Source of the DNA: Vibrio sp. LaRot3
Lineage (GTDB): Bacteria; Pseudomonadota; Gammaproteobacteria; Enterobacterales; Vibrionaceae
Length of the DNA stretch: 64,000 nt
Assembly (NCBI RefSeq): GCF_027587025.1
Contig: NZ_JAPPTI010000001.1
Coordinates: forward strand, 310,001 to 374,000
Reading direction: 5' to 3'
A program made the translations under genes and the position numbers. Below, piece after piece: positions 32,249 through 41,733 of the stretch. Position 1 is the first letter of the stretch. Every line of letters begins with the position of its first letter. The notes below the pieces were generated by a model that saw only the letters and a program-made list of their open reading frames with translations, had not been told where the DNA came from and ran no database searches.

Positions 32249-34222
32249 GTGTTTAAATCAAAACCCAGTGTAGTGGCGGCTGCACTGGCACTTAGCATAC
32301 CTTCAGTTTATGCAAACACTAGCTCAAGCGACGTTTCGGAAGTAATGGTTGTTACGGCAACGAAAACAGAGCAGTCGCTTCAAGATGCACCAGCATCAGT
32401 GACGGTCGTAACGAGTGAAGAGCTCAATCGTTTACCGGCAACGGACATCACGACAGCACTGCAAAATGTAGCAGGTGTGCGTATCTCTAAAGCAACCGGA
32501 AGCGAGCCTAAGATTGTTATTCGTGGCCTTAAAAACCAAAACTCAGCGAATGATAACTTTGCACTGGTGCTAGTTAACGGTCGTCGTGTTACTTCGAGCG
32601 AAACGCTGATTCGTGGCGCAACATTCGACCTATCCAGTGTCCCTATGAGTGCGATTGAGCGAGTCGAAGTGATTCGTGGTCCAATGTCGGCACTATACGG
32701 TAGTGAAGCGATTGGTGGTGTAGTAAACATCATTCTTAAACAGCCTACGAACGAAACCGAAGGCGCATTCTCTGTTACTTACAGCACCCCAGATGACAAC
32801 AGTGCAGACGCGTCTAACCCAGGTGACGACGGTGAGTTTACTAACTTCCGTGGTTATTTAAGCGGCGCGTTAGTGGACGACAAACTATTGTACACCGCGT
32901 CGGTTGATTTAAGTGATCGCAATCGTTGGAACCCAGACAATGCCGGCCCGACATTCCAATCTCAATCAGAGCAGCAACGCTCAAGCTTTAACACTAGCTT
33001 GATTTGGCTTGCGTCTGAGAGCACAACCGTGACATGGGATGCGGGATACTCAGATGATGAGCGTGAGGAAGGCGCAACAGGATGGGAAAACTTCTATGAT
33101 ACGCAGAAGTTTACGTCAGGCCTTGAGCTAAGTAATGATTGGTCATGGGGTAGTAGCGACATTCGCTATTTCTATGAGCGTACGCATATCGATGAACAGG
33201 CTGCTCACCCAGCGGTCGGTTCAGGTGAAATTGAGCAAGTAAACCATACTGTTGATGGCAAAGTGGCTGGAAGCATTGGTGATATCCATTATGTTACCGC
33301 TGGCTTTGACGTTTCTCACACAGATTTAGAGAATGAGCGTAGCTACTCACAGCAACCATCAGTGCAGCAAAGTGCGTTTTTCCTACAAGATGAGATCAGC
33401 TTTACTGATGATTTAGCGCTGACATTAAGTGGTCGATTCACTCATCATGACCAGTTCGGTAGCGATTTAAGCCCTCGTGCTTACTTGGTTTTCAATGCAA
33501 CGGAAAACCTCACCTTTAAAGGTGGTTATGGTGAAGGCTTTAAAGCGCCAACCATGTTCCAATCGGATGAAAACTTTAGCCTGATCAGCTGTGGTGGTGG
33601 TTGTTACTTGATCGGTAATAAAGATCTTGTCCCACAAACGTCTAAAACGTATGAATTTACTACTTTATACAGCCAACCGACTTGGTACGTCCAAGGTACG
33701 ATATTCTTCAACCAAATTAATGATTTGATTGACCGTGATACCACGACTCAAGTTGGCACTGCGCCAGACGGCAAACCTCAGATCCAATATGTCAACTACT
33801 CACGTGTAGAGACTCAGGGTATCGAGTTAGAAACGCAGTTTGACGTAACGGACAGCATTTATGTGTCAGCTGCCGCGACTTACATTGATTCTGAAGACAA
33901 AACTACTGGTCTTGAAATGCTGAACTCACCAGATTGGTTGGCAAACGCAAACATCAACTGGGCACCAAACTATGATTGGAGCCTATTTGCGGGTGTGAAC
34001 TACACCGGTAGCCAGTTTAACGAGCAGCGCGGTGTTCCACGTTACGAGCTTGATGGTTACTCAACAGTAAACCTTGGTGCAAGCTATGCAGTAACGGATG
34101 TATTTACCGTTAAAGCGGGTATTACTAACTTGTTTGATGAGCGTTTAGATGAGTCTGAACTTCAATACGAAGAGCAAGAGTTTGGTCGTACTTACTACTT
34201 AACGATGGATCTTCAGTTCTAA
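32249..34222 (+). CDS. irgA: TonB-dependent receptor, IrgA-like
   Basis: A GTG start with an AAAAAGGA box gives 657 residues, the size of V. cholerae IrgA (652). Signal peptide ends SVYA; the TonB box is SEVMVVTATK; the plug domain follows (PASVTVVTSEELN, IRGPMSALYGSEAIGGVVNI) and then a 22-strand barrel ending in the aromatic LTMDLQF. IrgA imports ferric enterobactin-type catechol siderophores. The preceding esterase gene and Fur box support that. The usual divergent irgB regulator gene is not present. Confidence 0.88.
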   Translation: MFKSKPSVVAAALALSIPSVYANTSSSDVSEVMVVTATKTEQSLQDAPASVTVVTSEELNRLPATDITTALQNVAGVRISKATGSEPKIVIRGLKNQNSANDNFALVLVNGRRVTSSETLIRGATFDLSSVPMSAIERVEVIRGPMSALYGSEAIGGVVNIILKQPTNETEGAFSVTYSTPDDNSADASNPGDDGEFTNFRGYLSGALVDDKLLYTASVDLSDRNRWNPDNAGPTFQSQSEQQRSSFNTSLIWLASESTTVTWDAGYSDDEREEGATGWENFYDTQKFTSGLELSNDWSWGSSDIRYFYERTHIDEQAAHPAVGSGEIEQVNHTVDGKVAGSIGDIHYVTAGFDVSHTDLENERSYSQQPSVQQSAFFLQDEISFTDDLALTLSGRFTHHDQFGSDLSPRAYLVFNATENLTFKGGYGEGFKAPTMFQSDENFSLISCGGGCYLIGNKDLVPQTSKTYEFTTLYSQPTWYVQGTIFFNQINDLIDRDTTTQVGTAPDGKPQIQYVNYSRVETQGIELETQFDVTDSIYVSAAATYIDSEDKTTGLEMLNSPDWLANANINWAPNYDWSLFAGVNYTGSQFNEQRGVPRYELDGYSTVNLGASYAVTDVFTVKAGITNLFDERLDESELQYEEQEFGRTYYLTMDLQF

Positions 34223-34247
34223 TCATTATCAGTTGATAAGAAGTGCA

Positions 34248-34273
34248 AAACGCGCGAGGGAACTCGCGCGTTT
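34248..34273 (+). terminator. Terminator after the IrgA-like gene
   Basis: Perfect 11-bp stem AAACGCGCGAG (34248-34258) with CTCGCGCGTTT (34263-34273); only a short T tail. Confidence 0.75.
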
Positions 34274-34382
34274 ATTCGTTGGGTGTCATAAAAAATTCAT
34301 TTTATATGCGTTGAGGAAACTTCAAAAATTCATCATATTGTAATCATGGTGTAACAAATCAACGATTGGTGAAGAGGTAACT

Positions 34383-34484
34383 ATGCAACAACAAGAAATG
34401 ATTCAGCCTTCCAATTTTGGGGTAATTAGCCGTATTAGCCTGTTCTCCTTGGTTGGTATTTTAGGTGTATTTCTATTGGTCTAA
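34383..34484 (+). CDS. Predicted 33-residue small membrane protein
   Basis: A frame MQQQEMIQPSNFGVISRISL followed by one hydrophobic span (FSLVGILGVFLLV) to the stop at 34482-34484, with a GAAGAGG box 5 bases before the ATG. Short single-span proteins of this type are common regulators of membrane complexes, but nothing in it identifies a partner. The gap between irgA and selO is otherwise free of genes. Confidence 0.5.
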   Translation: MQQQEMIQPSNFGVISRISLFSLVGILGVFLLV

Positions 34485-34603
34485 TTCATTAGTTTAATAG
34501 TCTTAACAAGTGTGTGGGTACTAACTTATTTTGTGCTTTGGCTAGATCCCACTAACTTGCCTGTGCTAATTTGCCATTAACTGTCGATGTTAACGGATTG
34601 TTT

Positions 34604-36058
34604 ATGGCAACGCTCAAAGATTTAAAAATCTCTCACCGATTCTCTTCGCTCCCTCCTGCTTTTTATTCTTTGGTGAATCCTCAGCCCTTAGAGGAGACGC
34701 AATGGGTCGTATGGAACAGCGACTTTGCCAAAACCTTTTCTTTGCCTGATGAGGCCCCGCAAGGAGAACTTAAACAGATTCTGACGGGTGAATCTTCTTG
34801 TGAGGCATTTAATCCATTAGCTATGAAGTACGCTGGCCACCAATTTGGCGTGTATAACCCAGATCTAGGTGATGGCCGAGGCTTATTGCTCGGAGAACTC
34901 ACCGATAAGCAAGGCAGGGTGTTTGATTTGCATTTGAAAGGAGCAGGGCTAACTCCTTATTCGCGAATGGGCGATGGCCGAGCGGTGTTACGTTCTACGA
35001 TTCGAGAATATTTATGTAGTGAAGCGATGGCCGGACTTGGCATCGAAACCACACGTGCGCTCGGTATGTTAACCAGTACAATGCCAGTCTATCGTGAGAA
35101 ACAAGAGAGTGGGGCACTGCTACTAAGAATGGCAGATAGTCATATTCGCTTTGGTCATTTTGAGCACTTTTTCTATACCAATAAGTTTAGTGAGTTGCGT
35201 TTGTTAGCGGATAAAGTCATTGAATGGTATTGGCCAGCATGCAAAGAAGAAGACAATCCGTATGCGGCGATGTTTAACCAAGTCGTCGACAAAACCGCAA
35301 AAATGATTGCTGATTGGCAAGCGATTGGTTTTTGTCATGGGGTGATGAACACCGATAATATGTCGATTCTCGGTCAAACTTTCGATTATGGGCCGTTTGC
35401 TTTCTTAGATGAATATGACCCACATTACATTTGCAATCATTCCGACTACCAAGGCCGATACCGTTTTGACCAGCAACCGAGAATCGCGCTTTGGAATCTA
35501 TCAGCACTTGCTCACTCTCTTTCACCATTAATTGAAAAGCAGTATTTAGAGCAGGGTTTGTCTCAGTTCGAACCATTGCTTGGTCAATATTTCAGTCACA
35601 ATATGCGTGGAAAACTGGGCTTATTGAGCAAACAACAAGGTGACAGCCAGTTATTCCAAGCCATGTTTGAATTACTGCATCAAAACGGCACTGACTACCC
35701 GAGATTCATGCGTCAACTCTCCATGCTTGATCAACAACCGGAGCAAGCGGTGTTGGATTTGTTTGTTGATAGAGACGCGGCTAGTGTTTGGCTAAACCAA
35801 TACCTGCAGCGTTGTGAGTTAGAAGAGCAGCCGGCTCCGCAGCGTTGCGAACAGATGCGCTTAGTTAATCCCAAATATCTTCTGCGCAACTATTTAGCTC
35901 AGCTTGCTATCGATAAGGCGGAGCAAGGCGATTTTAGTGAGGTACAAAAGCTCGCGTTGATTTTATCTCAGCCCTATCAAGAGCAGCCAGAGCACTCTGC
36001 CTACGCCAATCTTCCTCCAGAATGGGGTAAAGGCATGGAGATTAGCTGCTCTTCCTGA
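34604..36058 (+). CDS. selO: Protein adenylyltransferase SelO (YdiU family)
   Basis: 484 residues from the ATG at 34604 (the TTG 33 bases upstream is weaker). The pseudokinase-like fold shows [38 protein letters not shown], the [11 protein letters not shown] segment (about residue 245-255) and FDYGP in the place of DFG. SelO transfers AMP to Ser/Thr/Tyr of target proteins in an ATP-flipped orientation and is tied to redox stress. The C-terminus is GMEISCSS, where the Cys replaces the selenocysteine of eukaryotic SelO. It stands alone between the irgA and dct regions. Confidence 0.95.
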   Translation: MATLKDLKISHRFSSLPPAFYSLVNPQPLEETQWVVWNSDFAKTFSLPDEAPQGELKQILTGESSCEAFNPLAMKYAGHQFGVYNPDLGDGRGLLLGELTDKQGRVFDLHLKGAGLTPYSRMGDGRAVLRSTIREYLCSEAMAGLGIETTRALGMLTSTMPVYREKQESGALLLRMADSHIRFGHFEHFFYTNKFSELRLLADKVIEWYWPACKEEDNPYAAMFNQVVDKTAKMIADWQAIGFCHGVMNTDNMSILGQTFDYGPFAFLDEYDPHYICNHSDYQGRYRFDQQPRIALWNLSALAHSLSPLIEKQYLEQGLSQFEPLLGQYFSHNMRGKLGLLSKQQGDSQLFQAMFELLHQNGTDYPRFMRQLSMLDQQPEQAVLDLFVDRDAASVWLNQYLQRCELEEQPAPQRCEQMRLVNPKYLLRNYLAQLAIDKAEQGDFSEVQKLALILSQPYQEQPEHSAYANLPPEWGKGMEISCSS

Positions 36059-36126
36059 ATAGCGGTTTGCACCGCGGATCGGTAGTTTGAAAATGTGAAG
36101 GTTTCTACTCATTCATGTCTTTAGTA

Positions 36127-36144
36127 TGGGTGGTTTTCCACCCA
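36127..36144. other. Perfect 7-bp inverted repeat after selO
   Basis: TGGGTGG (36127-36133) and CCACCCA (36138-36144) with a TTTT loop. No T run follows. It could be a terminator without U tail or a regulator site in the dctP upstream region. Confidence 0.5.
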
Positions 36145-36206
36145 AATTTGTCTTGCTATATCATCGGCAGGGCGTACCATTCATATAGTAAATTAAATTA
36201 CCCAAA

Positions 36207-36254
36207 CAAAATCATAAGGTTATGTTTTGTTGGTTAACTTGGCTTAGTTATTGC
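36207..36254 (+). promoter_or_regulatory. Sigma54 promoter of dctPQM with a nearby palindrome
   Basis: TGGC (36240-36243) and TTGC (36251-36254) have the exact GG-N10-GC spacing of a -24/-12 promoter. CAAAATCATAA and TTATGTTTTG at 36207-36229 form an imperfect palindrome just upstream. The DctD activator gene lies at 47747, so sigma54 control by DctBD is likely. Confidence 0.75.
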
Positions 36255-36312
36255 CCTTATTGAATTATCAATACCCAGTGATGGGGTTGTTCATTCAATA
36301 AGGAGAATAATA

Positions 36313-37311
36313 ATGTTTAAGCCTTTGACCCTACTGTCTGTATCTGTGCTCGCGGCGACCAGTTTTAATGTAATGGCAAGCTGTGATCCTGGTGAAACGG
36401 TGATTAAATTTAGCCACGTGACCAATACGGATAAGCACCCGAAAGGGATTGCGGCTTCACTGCTTGAGCAACGCGTCAACGAAGAGATGAATGGTAAAGT
36501 CTGTATGCAGGTTTTCCCGAACTCGACTCTTTACGATGATAATAAAGTGCTTGAAGCGCTACTAAACGGTGATGTGCAACTTGCTGCCCCTTCTCTATCT
36601 AAGTTTGAAAAGTTCACCAAAAAATACCGTATCTTCGATTTACCATTTCTGTTTGAAGACGTGGATGCGGTTGACCGTTTCCAAAACTCAGAGTCTGGTG
36701 ACAAGCTGAAAAATGCAATGAAGCGTCGTGGCCTACAAGGGCTAGCGTTTTGGCATAACGGCATGAAGCAAATGTCAGCTAACAAACCCCTGATGACGCC
36801 AGAAGATGCAAAAGGCCTTAAGTTCCGTGTTCAAGCGTCTGATGTTCTGGTGGCTCAGTTTGAGCAGCTAGAGGCAAACCCGCAAAAAATGTCGTTCAAA
36901 GAAGTTTATGGTGGTCTACAAACCAAGGTTATCGATGGCCAAGAGAACACTTGGTCGAACATTTACGGTAAGAAATTCTTTGAAGTACAAGATGGTATTA
37001 CTGAAACCAATCACGGCATTTTGGATTACCTAGTGGTGACGTCGACCGATTTCTGGAAAGGTCTACCAGACGATCAGCGTGAGCAGTTGAACACCATCAT
37101 TCAAGAAGTGACACAAACACGTAATTCAGAATCCACCAAAGTTAACATTGCCAACAAGAACAACATCATTGAGGCGGGTGGTGAAGTCCGTCAATTGACG
37201 GCTGATCAGCGTCAACAATGGGTCACTGCACTACAGCCAGTATGGAAGAAGTTTGAAAAGGATATCGGCTCTGATCTCATCCAAGCCGCACTAGATTCTA
37301 ATAATAAATAA
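36313..37311 (+). CDS. dctP: TRAP C4-dicarboxylate transporter, substrate-binding protein DctP
   Basis: 332 residues with signal peptide ending NVMA. The DctP family features are FSHVTNTDKHPKG near the mature start, FPNSTLYDDNK, and KGLKFRVQ with the Arg that binds the substrate carboxylate (about residue 173), then QENTWSNI. It captures succinate, fumarate and malate in the periplasm and hands them to DctQM. An attenuating terminator separates it from dctQ, in keeping with higher expression of the binding protein. Confidence 0.93.
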   Translation: MFKPLTLLSVSVLAATSFNVMASCDPGETVIKFSHVTNTDKHPKGIAASLLEQRVNEEMNGKVCMQVFPNSTLYDDNKVLEALLNGDVQLAAPSLSKFEKFTKKYRIFDLPFLFEDVDAVDRFQNSESGDKLKNAMKRRGLQGLAFWHNGMKQMSANKPLMTPEDAKGLKFRVQASDVLVAQFEQLEANPQKMSFKEVYGGLQTKVIDGQENTWSNIYGKKFFEVQDGITETNHGILDYLVVTSTDFWKGLPDDQREQLNTIIQEVTQTRNSESTKVNIANKNNIIEAGGEVRQLTADQRQQWVTALQPVWKKFEKDIGSDLIQAALDSNNK

Positions 37312-37322
37312 CTTCCCTCTTT

Positions 37323-37359
37323 GGGCTCTCTTATCGGGAAGAGAGCCCCTTTTCTTTTC
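37323..37359 (+). terminator. Terminator/attenuator between dctP and dctQ
   Basis: Stem GGGCTCTCTT (37323-37332) with AAGAGAGCCC (37339-37348) and a T-rich tail. Confidence 0.8.
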
Positions 37360-37384
37360 AGTAACCATTTAGAAGAGATTTACT

Positions 37385-38062
37385 ATGGAACAGTCAATTT
37401 TTGCCCGAGTTGGTAAAGTGACCGATGCCATTGAAGAGACCTTAATTGCGTTTTTTCTTGGTGGCATGACGCTACTGACTTTCGCCAATGTCATCTTTCG
37501 TTATGTATTTAACGACAACATACTTTGGGCACTCGAGCTCACGGTATTCATGTTTGCATGGATGGTGCTGGTGGGGGCCTCGTATGGTGTAAAGAAGCAT
37601 TTTCACATCGGTGTCGATGTCATCATCAATATGGGTTCGGAGAAAACACGTAAGGCTTATGCATTAGTTGCCGCTGCGTGCTGCCTTGCTTTTTCTACCT
37701 TACTACTCATTGGCTCTTGGAATTATTGGTATCCATTCGCCACTGAGCGTGCTTGGTATGAAACCGATGATATTCCAATGCCAGAAATGTTGCAGTTCCT
37801 AGCGGACTGGCTCAATGAAGGTGAACGCTACGAAAAAATGCCGCGCTTTATCCCTTATATGGCGTTGCCAATAGGCATGGCCTTACTCACATTTAGATTT
37901 GCGCAAGCAACATGGCAAATAGCGACCGATCAAGTTGACCGTTTGATCGCAGGTCACGAAGCGGAAGAAGATCTTGAAGCGTTAAAAGCGGAAATGGCAG
38001 ATGCCGGTGAAGCAATGGCTGAAAGCTCAACGGATTCAGCCAATAAGAGCAAGGAGCGCTAA
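37385..38062 (+). CDS. dctQ: TRAP transporter small permease DctQ
   Basis: 225 residues with four membrane spans (about 22-44, 52-72, 92-112 and 155-175) and the family motif LTFANVIFRYVFNDNILWALELT. The C-terminus from about 195 is a charged Ala/Glu tail. It forms the membrane complex with DctM. Its stop is 3 bases before the dctM start, so the two are translated together. Confidence 0.93.
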   Translation: MEQSIFARVGKVTDAIEETLIAFFLGGMTLLTFANVIFRYVFNDNILWALELTVFMFAWMVLVGASYGVKKHFHIGVDVIINMGSEKTRKAYALVAAACCLAFSTLLLIGSWNYWYPFATERAWYETDDIPMPEMLQFLADWLNEGERYEKMPRFIPYMALPIGMALLTFRFAQATWQIATDQVDRLIAGHEAEEDLEALKAEMADAGEAMAESSTDSANKSKER

Positions 38063-38065
38063 ATC

Positions 38066-39427
38066 ATGGATATTTTGTTTTTGTTCATCATGGTGATTGG
38101 CTTCATGCTAATTGGTGTGCCAATTGCCGTTTCGCTTGGTTTATCCAGCATTGTATTTTTGATGATTCACTCTGATGCCTCTTTAGCATCGGTGGCGCAA
38201 ACCCTGTTTAATGCCTTTGCTGGTCACTACACATTATTGGCGATTCCATTCTTTATCTTGGCGTCTAGTTTTATGTCGACCGGTGGTGTGGCTAAGCGGA
38301 TTATTCGTTTTGCGATTGCAATGGTCGGTTGGTTCCGTGGTGGCTTAGCGATGGCCTCTGTTGTTGCATGTATGATGTTTGCTGCGCTTTCAGGATCTTC
38401 GCCAGCCACAGTAGTCGCCATCGGTAGTATCGTTATTGCGGGTATGATCAAGAACGGCTACTCGAAGGACTTTGCTGCCGGGGTTATTTGTAATGCAGGT
38501 ACATTGGGTATTTTGATTCCGCCATCTATCGTCATGGTCGTGTACGCCGCCGCGACAGATGTGTCTGTCGGCCGTATGTTCCTCGGTGGTGTGATTCCCG
38601 GTCTACTTGCTGGTGTGATGTTGATGATTGCCATTTATATCGCAGCACGAGTGAAAAACCTGCCTAAACAGCCTTTTGTTGGCTGGCAAGAGATGTTCGA
38701 CTCGGCAAAAGATGCAAGCTGGGGGCTTTTGCTGGTGGTGATTATCCTTGGTGGTATTTACGGCGGTATTTTTACTCCAACAGAAGCCGCCGCAGTGGCA
38801 GCCGTTTACTCGTTCTTTATTGCTAACTTTGTCTACAAAGACATGGGGCCGTTTGCGGACAAAGAAAACACCAAACCTGCCTTAGTGAAGATATGCCAAG
38901 CGTTTGTACATAAAGACACTAAGCACACTTTGTATGAGGCGGGTAAGCTGACGATTATGCTGCTATTTATCATTGCGAACGCATTGATACTCAAGCATGT
39001 GTTAACCGAAGAGCGCATTCCACAAATGATTACCGAGTCGATGCTTTCGGCAGGTCTTGGCCCAATCACCTTCCTGATCGTGGTGAACGTATTGTTGCTG
39101 ATTGGTGGTCAGTTTATGGAACCGTCTGGTTTATTGATCATCGTTGCACCATTGGTATTCCCAATCGCGATAGCACTCGGCATTGACCCGATTCACCTTG
39201 GTATCATGATGGTGGTTAACATGGAGATAGGTATGATTACTCCGCCAGTAGGGCTCAACCTCTTTGTGACCGCAGGTGTGGCGAAGATGTCGATGATGCA
39301 GGTGGTGAAAGCCGCGCTTCCTTGGGTCGCCGTGATGTTCTTGTTCTTAATCATCGTGACTTACGTGCCTTGGGTATCAACGTGGTTACCTACGACCTTG
39401 ATGGGGCCTGAAATTATCACCAAGTAG
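38066..39427 (+). CDS. dctM: TRAP transporter large permease DctM
   Basis: 453 residues of almost continuous membrane helices, with the DctM motifs SGSSPATVVAIGSIV, GTLGILIPPSIVMVVYA and EIGMITPPVGLNLFV. It is the sodium-driven transport subunit of the C4-dicarboxylate TRAP system. In V. cholerae, as I recall, dctBD directly follow this operon; here about 8 kb of other genes lie between. Confidence 0.95.
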   Translation: MDILFLFIMVIGFMLIGVPIAVSLGLSSIVFLMIHSDASLASVAQTLFNAFAGHYTLLAIPFFILASSFMSTGGVAKRIIRFAIAMVGWFRGGLAMASVVACMMFAALSGSSPATVVAIGSIVIAGMIKNGYSKDFAAGVICNAGTLGILIPPSIVMVVYAAATDVSVGRMFLGGVIPGLLAGVMLMIAIYIAARVKNLPKQPFVGWQEMFDSAKDASWGLLLVVIILGGIYGGIFTPTEAAAVAAVYSFFIANFVYKDMGPFADKENTKPALVKICQAFVHKDTKHTLYEAGKLTIMLLFIIANALILKHVLTEERIPQMITESMLSAGLGPITFLIVVNVLLLIGGQFMEPSGLLIIVAPLVFPIAIALGIDPIHLGIMMVVNMEIGMITPPVGLNLFVTAGVAKMSMMQVVKAALPWVAVMFLFLIIVTYVPWVSTWLPTTLMGPEIITK

Positions 39428-39452
39428 TCATCTTGAAATAATTGGTGGGGAG

Positions 39453-39638
39453 TTATATCTCCTCATCAATGGTTTTTCCTCGTTTTAGTCGAGGATCAAC
39501 CGAATGCCTTCTTTCATAAAACCGCCACTTTGTTGTGCGGTTTTTTCGTCTGTCTTTGCCTGAACGTTGTTCAGCTTGATATACGCCATCGACTTCTACC
39601 GCTTCTGCAATAATTGGAGCCTTAAATTTATCACTCAT
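39453..39638 (-). CDS. Small conserved basic protein (61 aa)
   Basis: From the ATG at 39638, which has a GGAGAG box. The 61 residues read MSDKFKAPIIAEAVEVDGVY, then a strongly basic DRRKNRTTKWRFYERRHS and a DPR segment. No signal or membrane span. Similar short Arg-rich proteins occur in other vibrios as hypothetical proteins, with RNA or DNA binding as a loose possibility. Convergent with dctM. Confidence 0.7.
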   Translation of the reverse strand: MSDKFKAPIIAEAVEVDGVYQAEQRSGKDRRKNRTTKWRFYERRHSVDPRLKRGKTIDEEI

Positions 39639-39711
39639 CAGGCGCTCTCCGGATATGGGGCGTTGATCTAAGTATTGGCGAATTTGTTGAAAAGACCAAA
39701 GTGGAGTAAGG

Positions 39712-39880
39712 GATGGCAAAAAAAAGATCCCAGCAGCACAACAGTTTGCTGCTGGGAAAATCACTTTTAGCGTTTAAAAGCAAAGAGTCGAGTGAAGAAT
39801 CCGTAGGAGTCGTTCTTACAGTTCCAAACCCAATGTGCTCGCAGTGGAGCAGATACCGAGGGTCATCCTGTCATAGCGAT
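39712..39880 (-). ncRNA. Candidate minus-strand small RNA
   Basis: Reading leftward, CCCAGCAGCA and TGCTGCTGGG form a perfect 10-bp stem (39729-39757) with 8-9 base loop, followed by ATC and a run of seven or more T, a textbook terminator with no minus-strand gene leading to it. A weak promoter (TTCACG, 16 bases, TATGAC) lies on the minus strand near 39871-39898. The resulting RNA would be about 150-170 bases. I do not recognise a known Vibrio sRNA. Confidence 0.45.
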
Positions 39881-40027
39881 CATGAAAAAAACGTGAAATT
39901 CACCGAGTAGAGAGCCAAATAACTCGGTGTAATGGGCTAAATCTCTAATAAAAATAACCGCTTGTTGAGTATTGCGCCATCTATCGGCAGGATAGCCATA
40001 TTAAGAATTTAAGTAGTCGCAAATAGC

Positions 40028-40381
40028 ATGAAAAAGTTAATTATCGCCGCTGGATTTGTTTCATTGGCCTTCAACGTGATGGCTGAGCCGAATAGCATTC
40101 AAACCGAACCACAATTTTTGTATCAGGAGTTGGTAGGTGGGCCGTATTTTGATGACTGGTCTGTCGCCGGAGATATCGATAACAATAGAGACTTGGTACT
40201 TTATCGAGCGGGGAAGTCTGGCGAGCTACAAGCGCCAGTTAAGATGGATTGCCAATCTGGTCGTTTAACAGCGTCAGGCAATGGTCTTTTGTTTGCTTAT
40301 GAAAGCATTACTGCGCAAGCCACGGAGCAGTATTTTTCACAGGAAATGACGCAAGCACTATACGAATTAGTGTGTAATTAA
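40028..40381 (+). CDS. Exported protein of unknown function (117 aa)
   Basis: No family recognised. Signal peptide MKKLIIAAGFVSLAFNVMA, mature protein of about 98 residues with two Cys (KMDCQSG and ELVCN at the C-terminus) that may form a disulfide. First gene of a nine-gene plus-strand run ending at 43790. The next gene starts 13 bases later. Confidence 0.7.
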   Translation: MKKLIIAAGFVSLAFNVMAEPNSIQTEPQFLYQELVGGPYFDDWSVAGDIDNNRDLVLYRAGKSGELQAPVKMDCQSGRLTASGNGLLFAYESITAQATEQYFSQEMTQALYELVCN

Positions 40382-40394
40382 TGGAATAAATTTA

Positions 40395-40745
40395 ATGAAG
40401 TACCAAGCGATAAAGGAATATACCGATCTGCCTGAGACGCCGATCAGAGTGGAGCAAGGTGAGCAACTTACGTGGACTGAACAGTCCGACCCATTGGGGG
40501 ATTGGCCGAACTGGGTATATTGCCAAGGGCACAATAAAGCGGGCTGGGTTCCGAAACAAATTTTGCGTTTAGAAGATGATATCGCCTTTGTGGAGCAGGA
40601 CTATTTTGCCCATGAGCACCTTTTAGCGGTAGGTGATGAGTTGCTAGCGCAATACGAGCTTAATGGTTGGATCTGGTGTGAGCACTTGAGTCGAGGCGGA
40701 GAATTAGGTTGGGCGCCATTAAACCATTTAAAAGCGATGCCTTAG
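40395..40745 (+). CDS. SH3-like tandem domain protein (116 aa)
   Basis: Two SH3-like repeats: AIKEYTDLPETPIRVEQGEQ to WVPKQIL (about 4-55), and EQDYFAHEHLLAVGDELLA to GWAPLNHL (about 62-112). Both have the ALYDY-like start and a GWVP end. No signal peptide, so cytoplasmic. Bacterial SH3-like proteins of this kind may bind proline-rich partners or other proteins; the partner is unknown. Part of the 40028-43790 run. Confidence 0.75.
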   Translation: MKYQAIKEYTDLPETPIRVEQGEQLTWTEQSDPLGDWPNWVYCQGHNKAGWVPKQILRLEDDIAFVEQDYFAHEHLLAVGDELLAQYELNGWIWCEHLSRGGELGWAPLNHLKAMP

Positions 40746-40778
40746 AGGAACGATAGCTTAGTCAAGGAAGGTCTCGTC

Positions 40779-41045
40779 ATGCTATTTAAACTACTGTTTT
40801 TATTTGCCGCATTAAAGCTACACGATGTAAGGGGTGAGCCTGTTAAGCCAACCTTACTTTACTGTGTGCCGCTTCTGGTTCTTGCTCTCGTTTTTGGCTC
40901 AGCATTGTCAGCGGTTGTTATTCAGGGAGCCGTAATGATGTGTGTCGCTTTTGTTTATTTTGGTTTGCTGACCAAGTTTAATCATGGCGTTGAATATTTC
41001 GCCATCATGATTCTTGGTGGAGCGCTGCAAATTTTGTTCGTGTAA
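40779..41045 (+). CDS. Small membrane protein (88 aa)
   Basis: No family recognised. Three hydrophobic stretches (about 1-12, 27-60 and 70-88), a small inner-membrane protein with a short charged loop (LHDVRGEPVKPT) and few other polar residues. An AAGGAAGG box precedes the ATG. Same strand and close spacing as its neighbours. Confidence 0.65.
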   Translation: MLFKLLFLFAALKLHDVRGEPVKPTLLYCVPLLVLALVFGSALSAVVIQGAVMMCVAFVYFGLLTKFNHGVEYFAIMILGGALQILFV

Positions 41046-41060
41046 CGACATTGAGGTTTT

Positions 41061-41402
41061 ATGATACGACATTGCTTCTGGCTTACTCTTGTGTTTTCAG
41101 CTGTTAGTCTCTCCGCTGAAAAGTCATGTGTTATATCCGGTGATATAGTGCATTGGCAGATGGCTTATTGTATGGCGGAGTATGAAACGGACGATCCCGC
41201 AAACCCTGCTGTGGATTCTTGTTTTAATGACCTAGTGACTGCGTTCGAGCTTGGTGATGCCAGCGAGTGTGACTTTAAACAATATATTGCGACTAGTTTA
41301 TGTTTAGGGATGCTCGTAAACGCACCAGAGATTGGCAGTGTTAAGCAGTGTCTTACTGACTCTAAATATTACCCTTCAATCGTGAATGATGGAGGGATCT
41401 AA
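41061..41402 (+). CDS. Exported Cys-rich protein (113 aa)
   Basis: No family recognised. Signal peptide (ends LSLSA), mature protein with six Cys at 23, 37, 54, 70, 81 and 97, an even number and evenly spread, so probably three disulfides. Acidic, with Tyr and Asp. The next gene begins directly at the stop codon (41403). The disulfide-handling scs operon nearby could help fold it (inference). Confidence 0.7.
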   Translation: MIRHCFWLTLVFSAVSLSAEKSCVISGDIVHWQMAYCMAEYETDDPANPAVDSCFNDLVTAFELGDASECDFKQYIATSLCLGMLVNAPEIGSVKQCLTDSKYYPSIVNDGGI

Positions 41403-41705
41403 ATGTTTGGCCGTAAAATACTCGTCATTCTCTGTTCGATAGGTCTCTCTTTTCCACTTCTCGCTCAGCCAAACCAACAAGCGTATGGTTTTAACTTAAT
41501 GACACCCGATGAAGCAAAGTGTCAGAACATAAAGGTATTGAAACCTCTCTTACCAAAAGCGTGTCAGTGGCATGAAGGTAATGGCTATACAGGGGATGTG
41601 GTGTCATACGCTTGTGAAGTCGAACAATTCAAACACTTTATTTTCTTTAAAGATAAAACGGAATGTGAAGATCAGTTAGGTACAATGTTGGCAAACGCTC
41701 CTTAA
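41403..41705 (+). CDS. Exported four-Cys protein (100 aa)
   Basis: No family recognised. Signal peptide (ends PLLA), mature protein with Cys40, 54, 71 and 88, so two likely disulfides. Starts at the base after the previous stop, so the two are translated together. It ends before a VOC-family gene. Confidence 0.7.
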   Translation: MFGRKILVILCSIGLSFPLLAQPNQQAYGFNLMTPDEAKCQNIKVLKPLLPKACQWHEGNGYTGDVVSYACEVEQFKHFIFFKDKTECEDQLGTMLANAP

Positions 41706-41733
41706 TGTTTTTTGCCAGAGGAATAAAATAGCT

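Noticed and set aside
36127..36144. Inverted repeat after selO as a standard terminator
   Set aside because: No T run follows the stem, so only a structural repeat is claimed.
39713..39910. 65-residue plus-strand frame starting MAKKRSQQHNSLLL
   Set aside because: It runs across the inverted repeat of the minus-strand terminator, has no supporting family and its composition is not coding-like.
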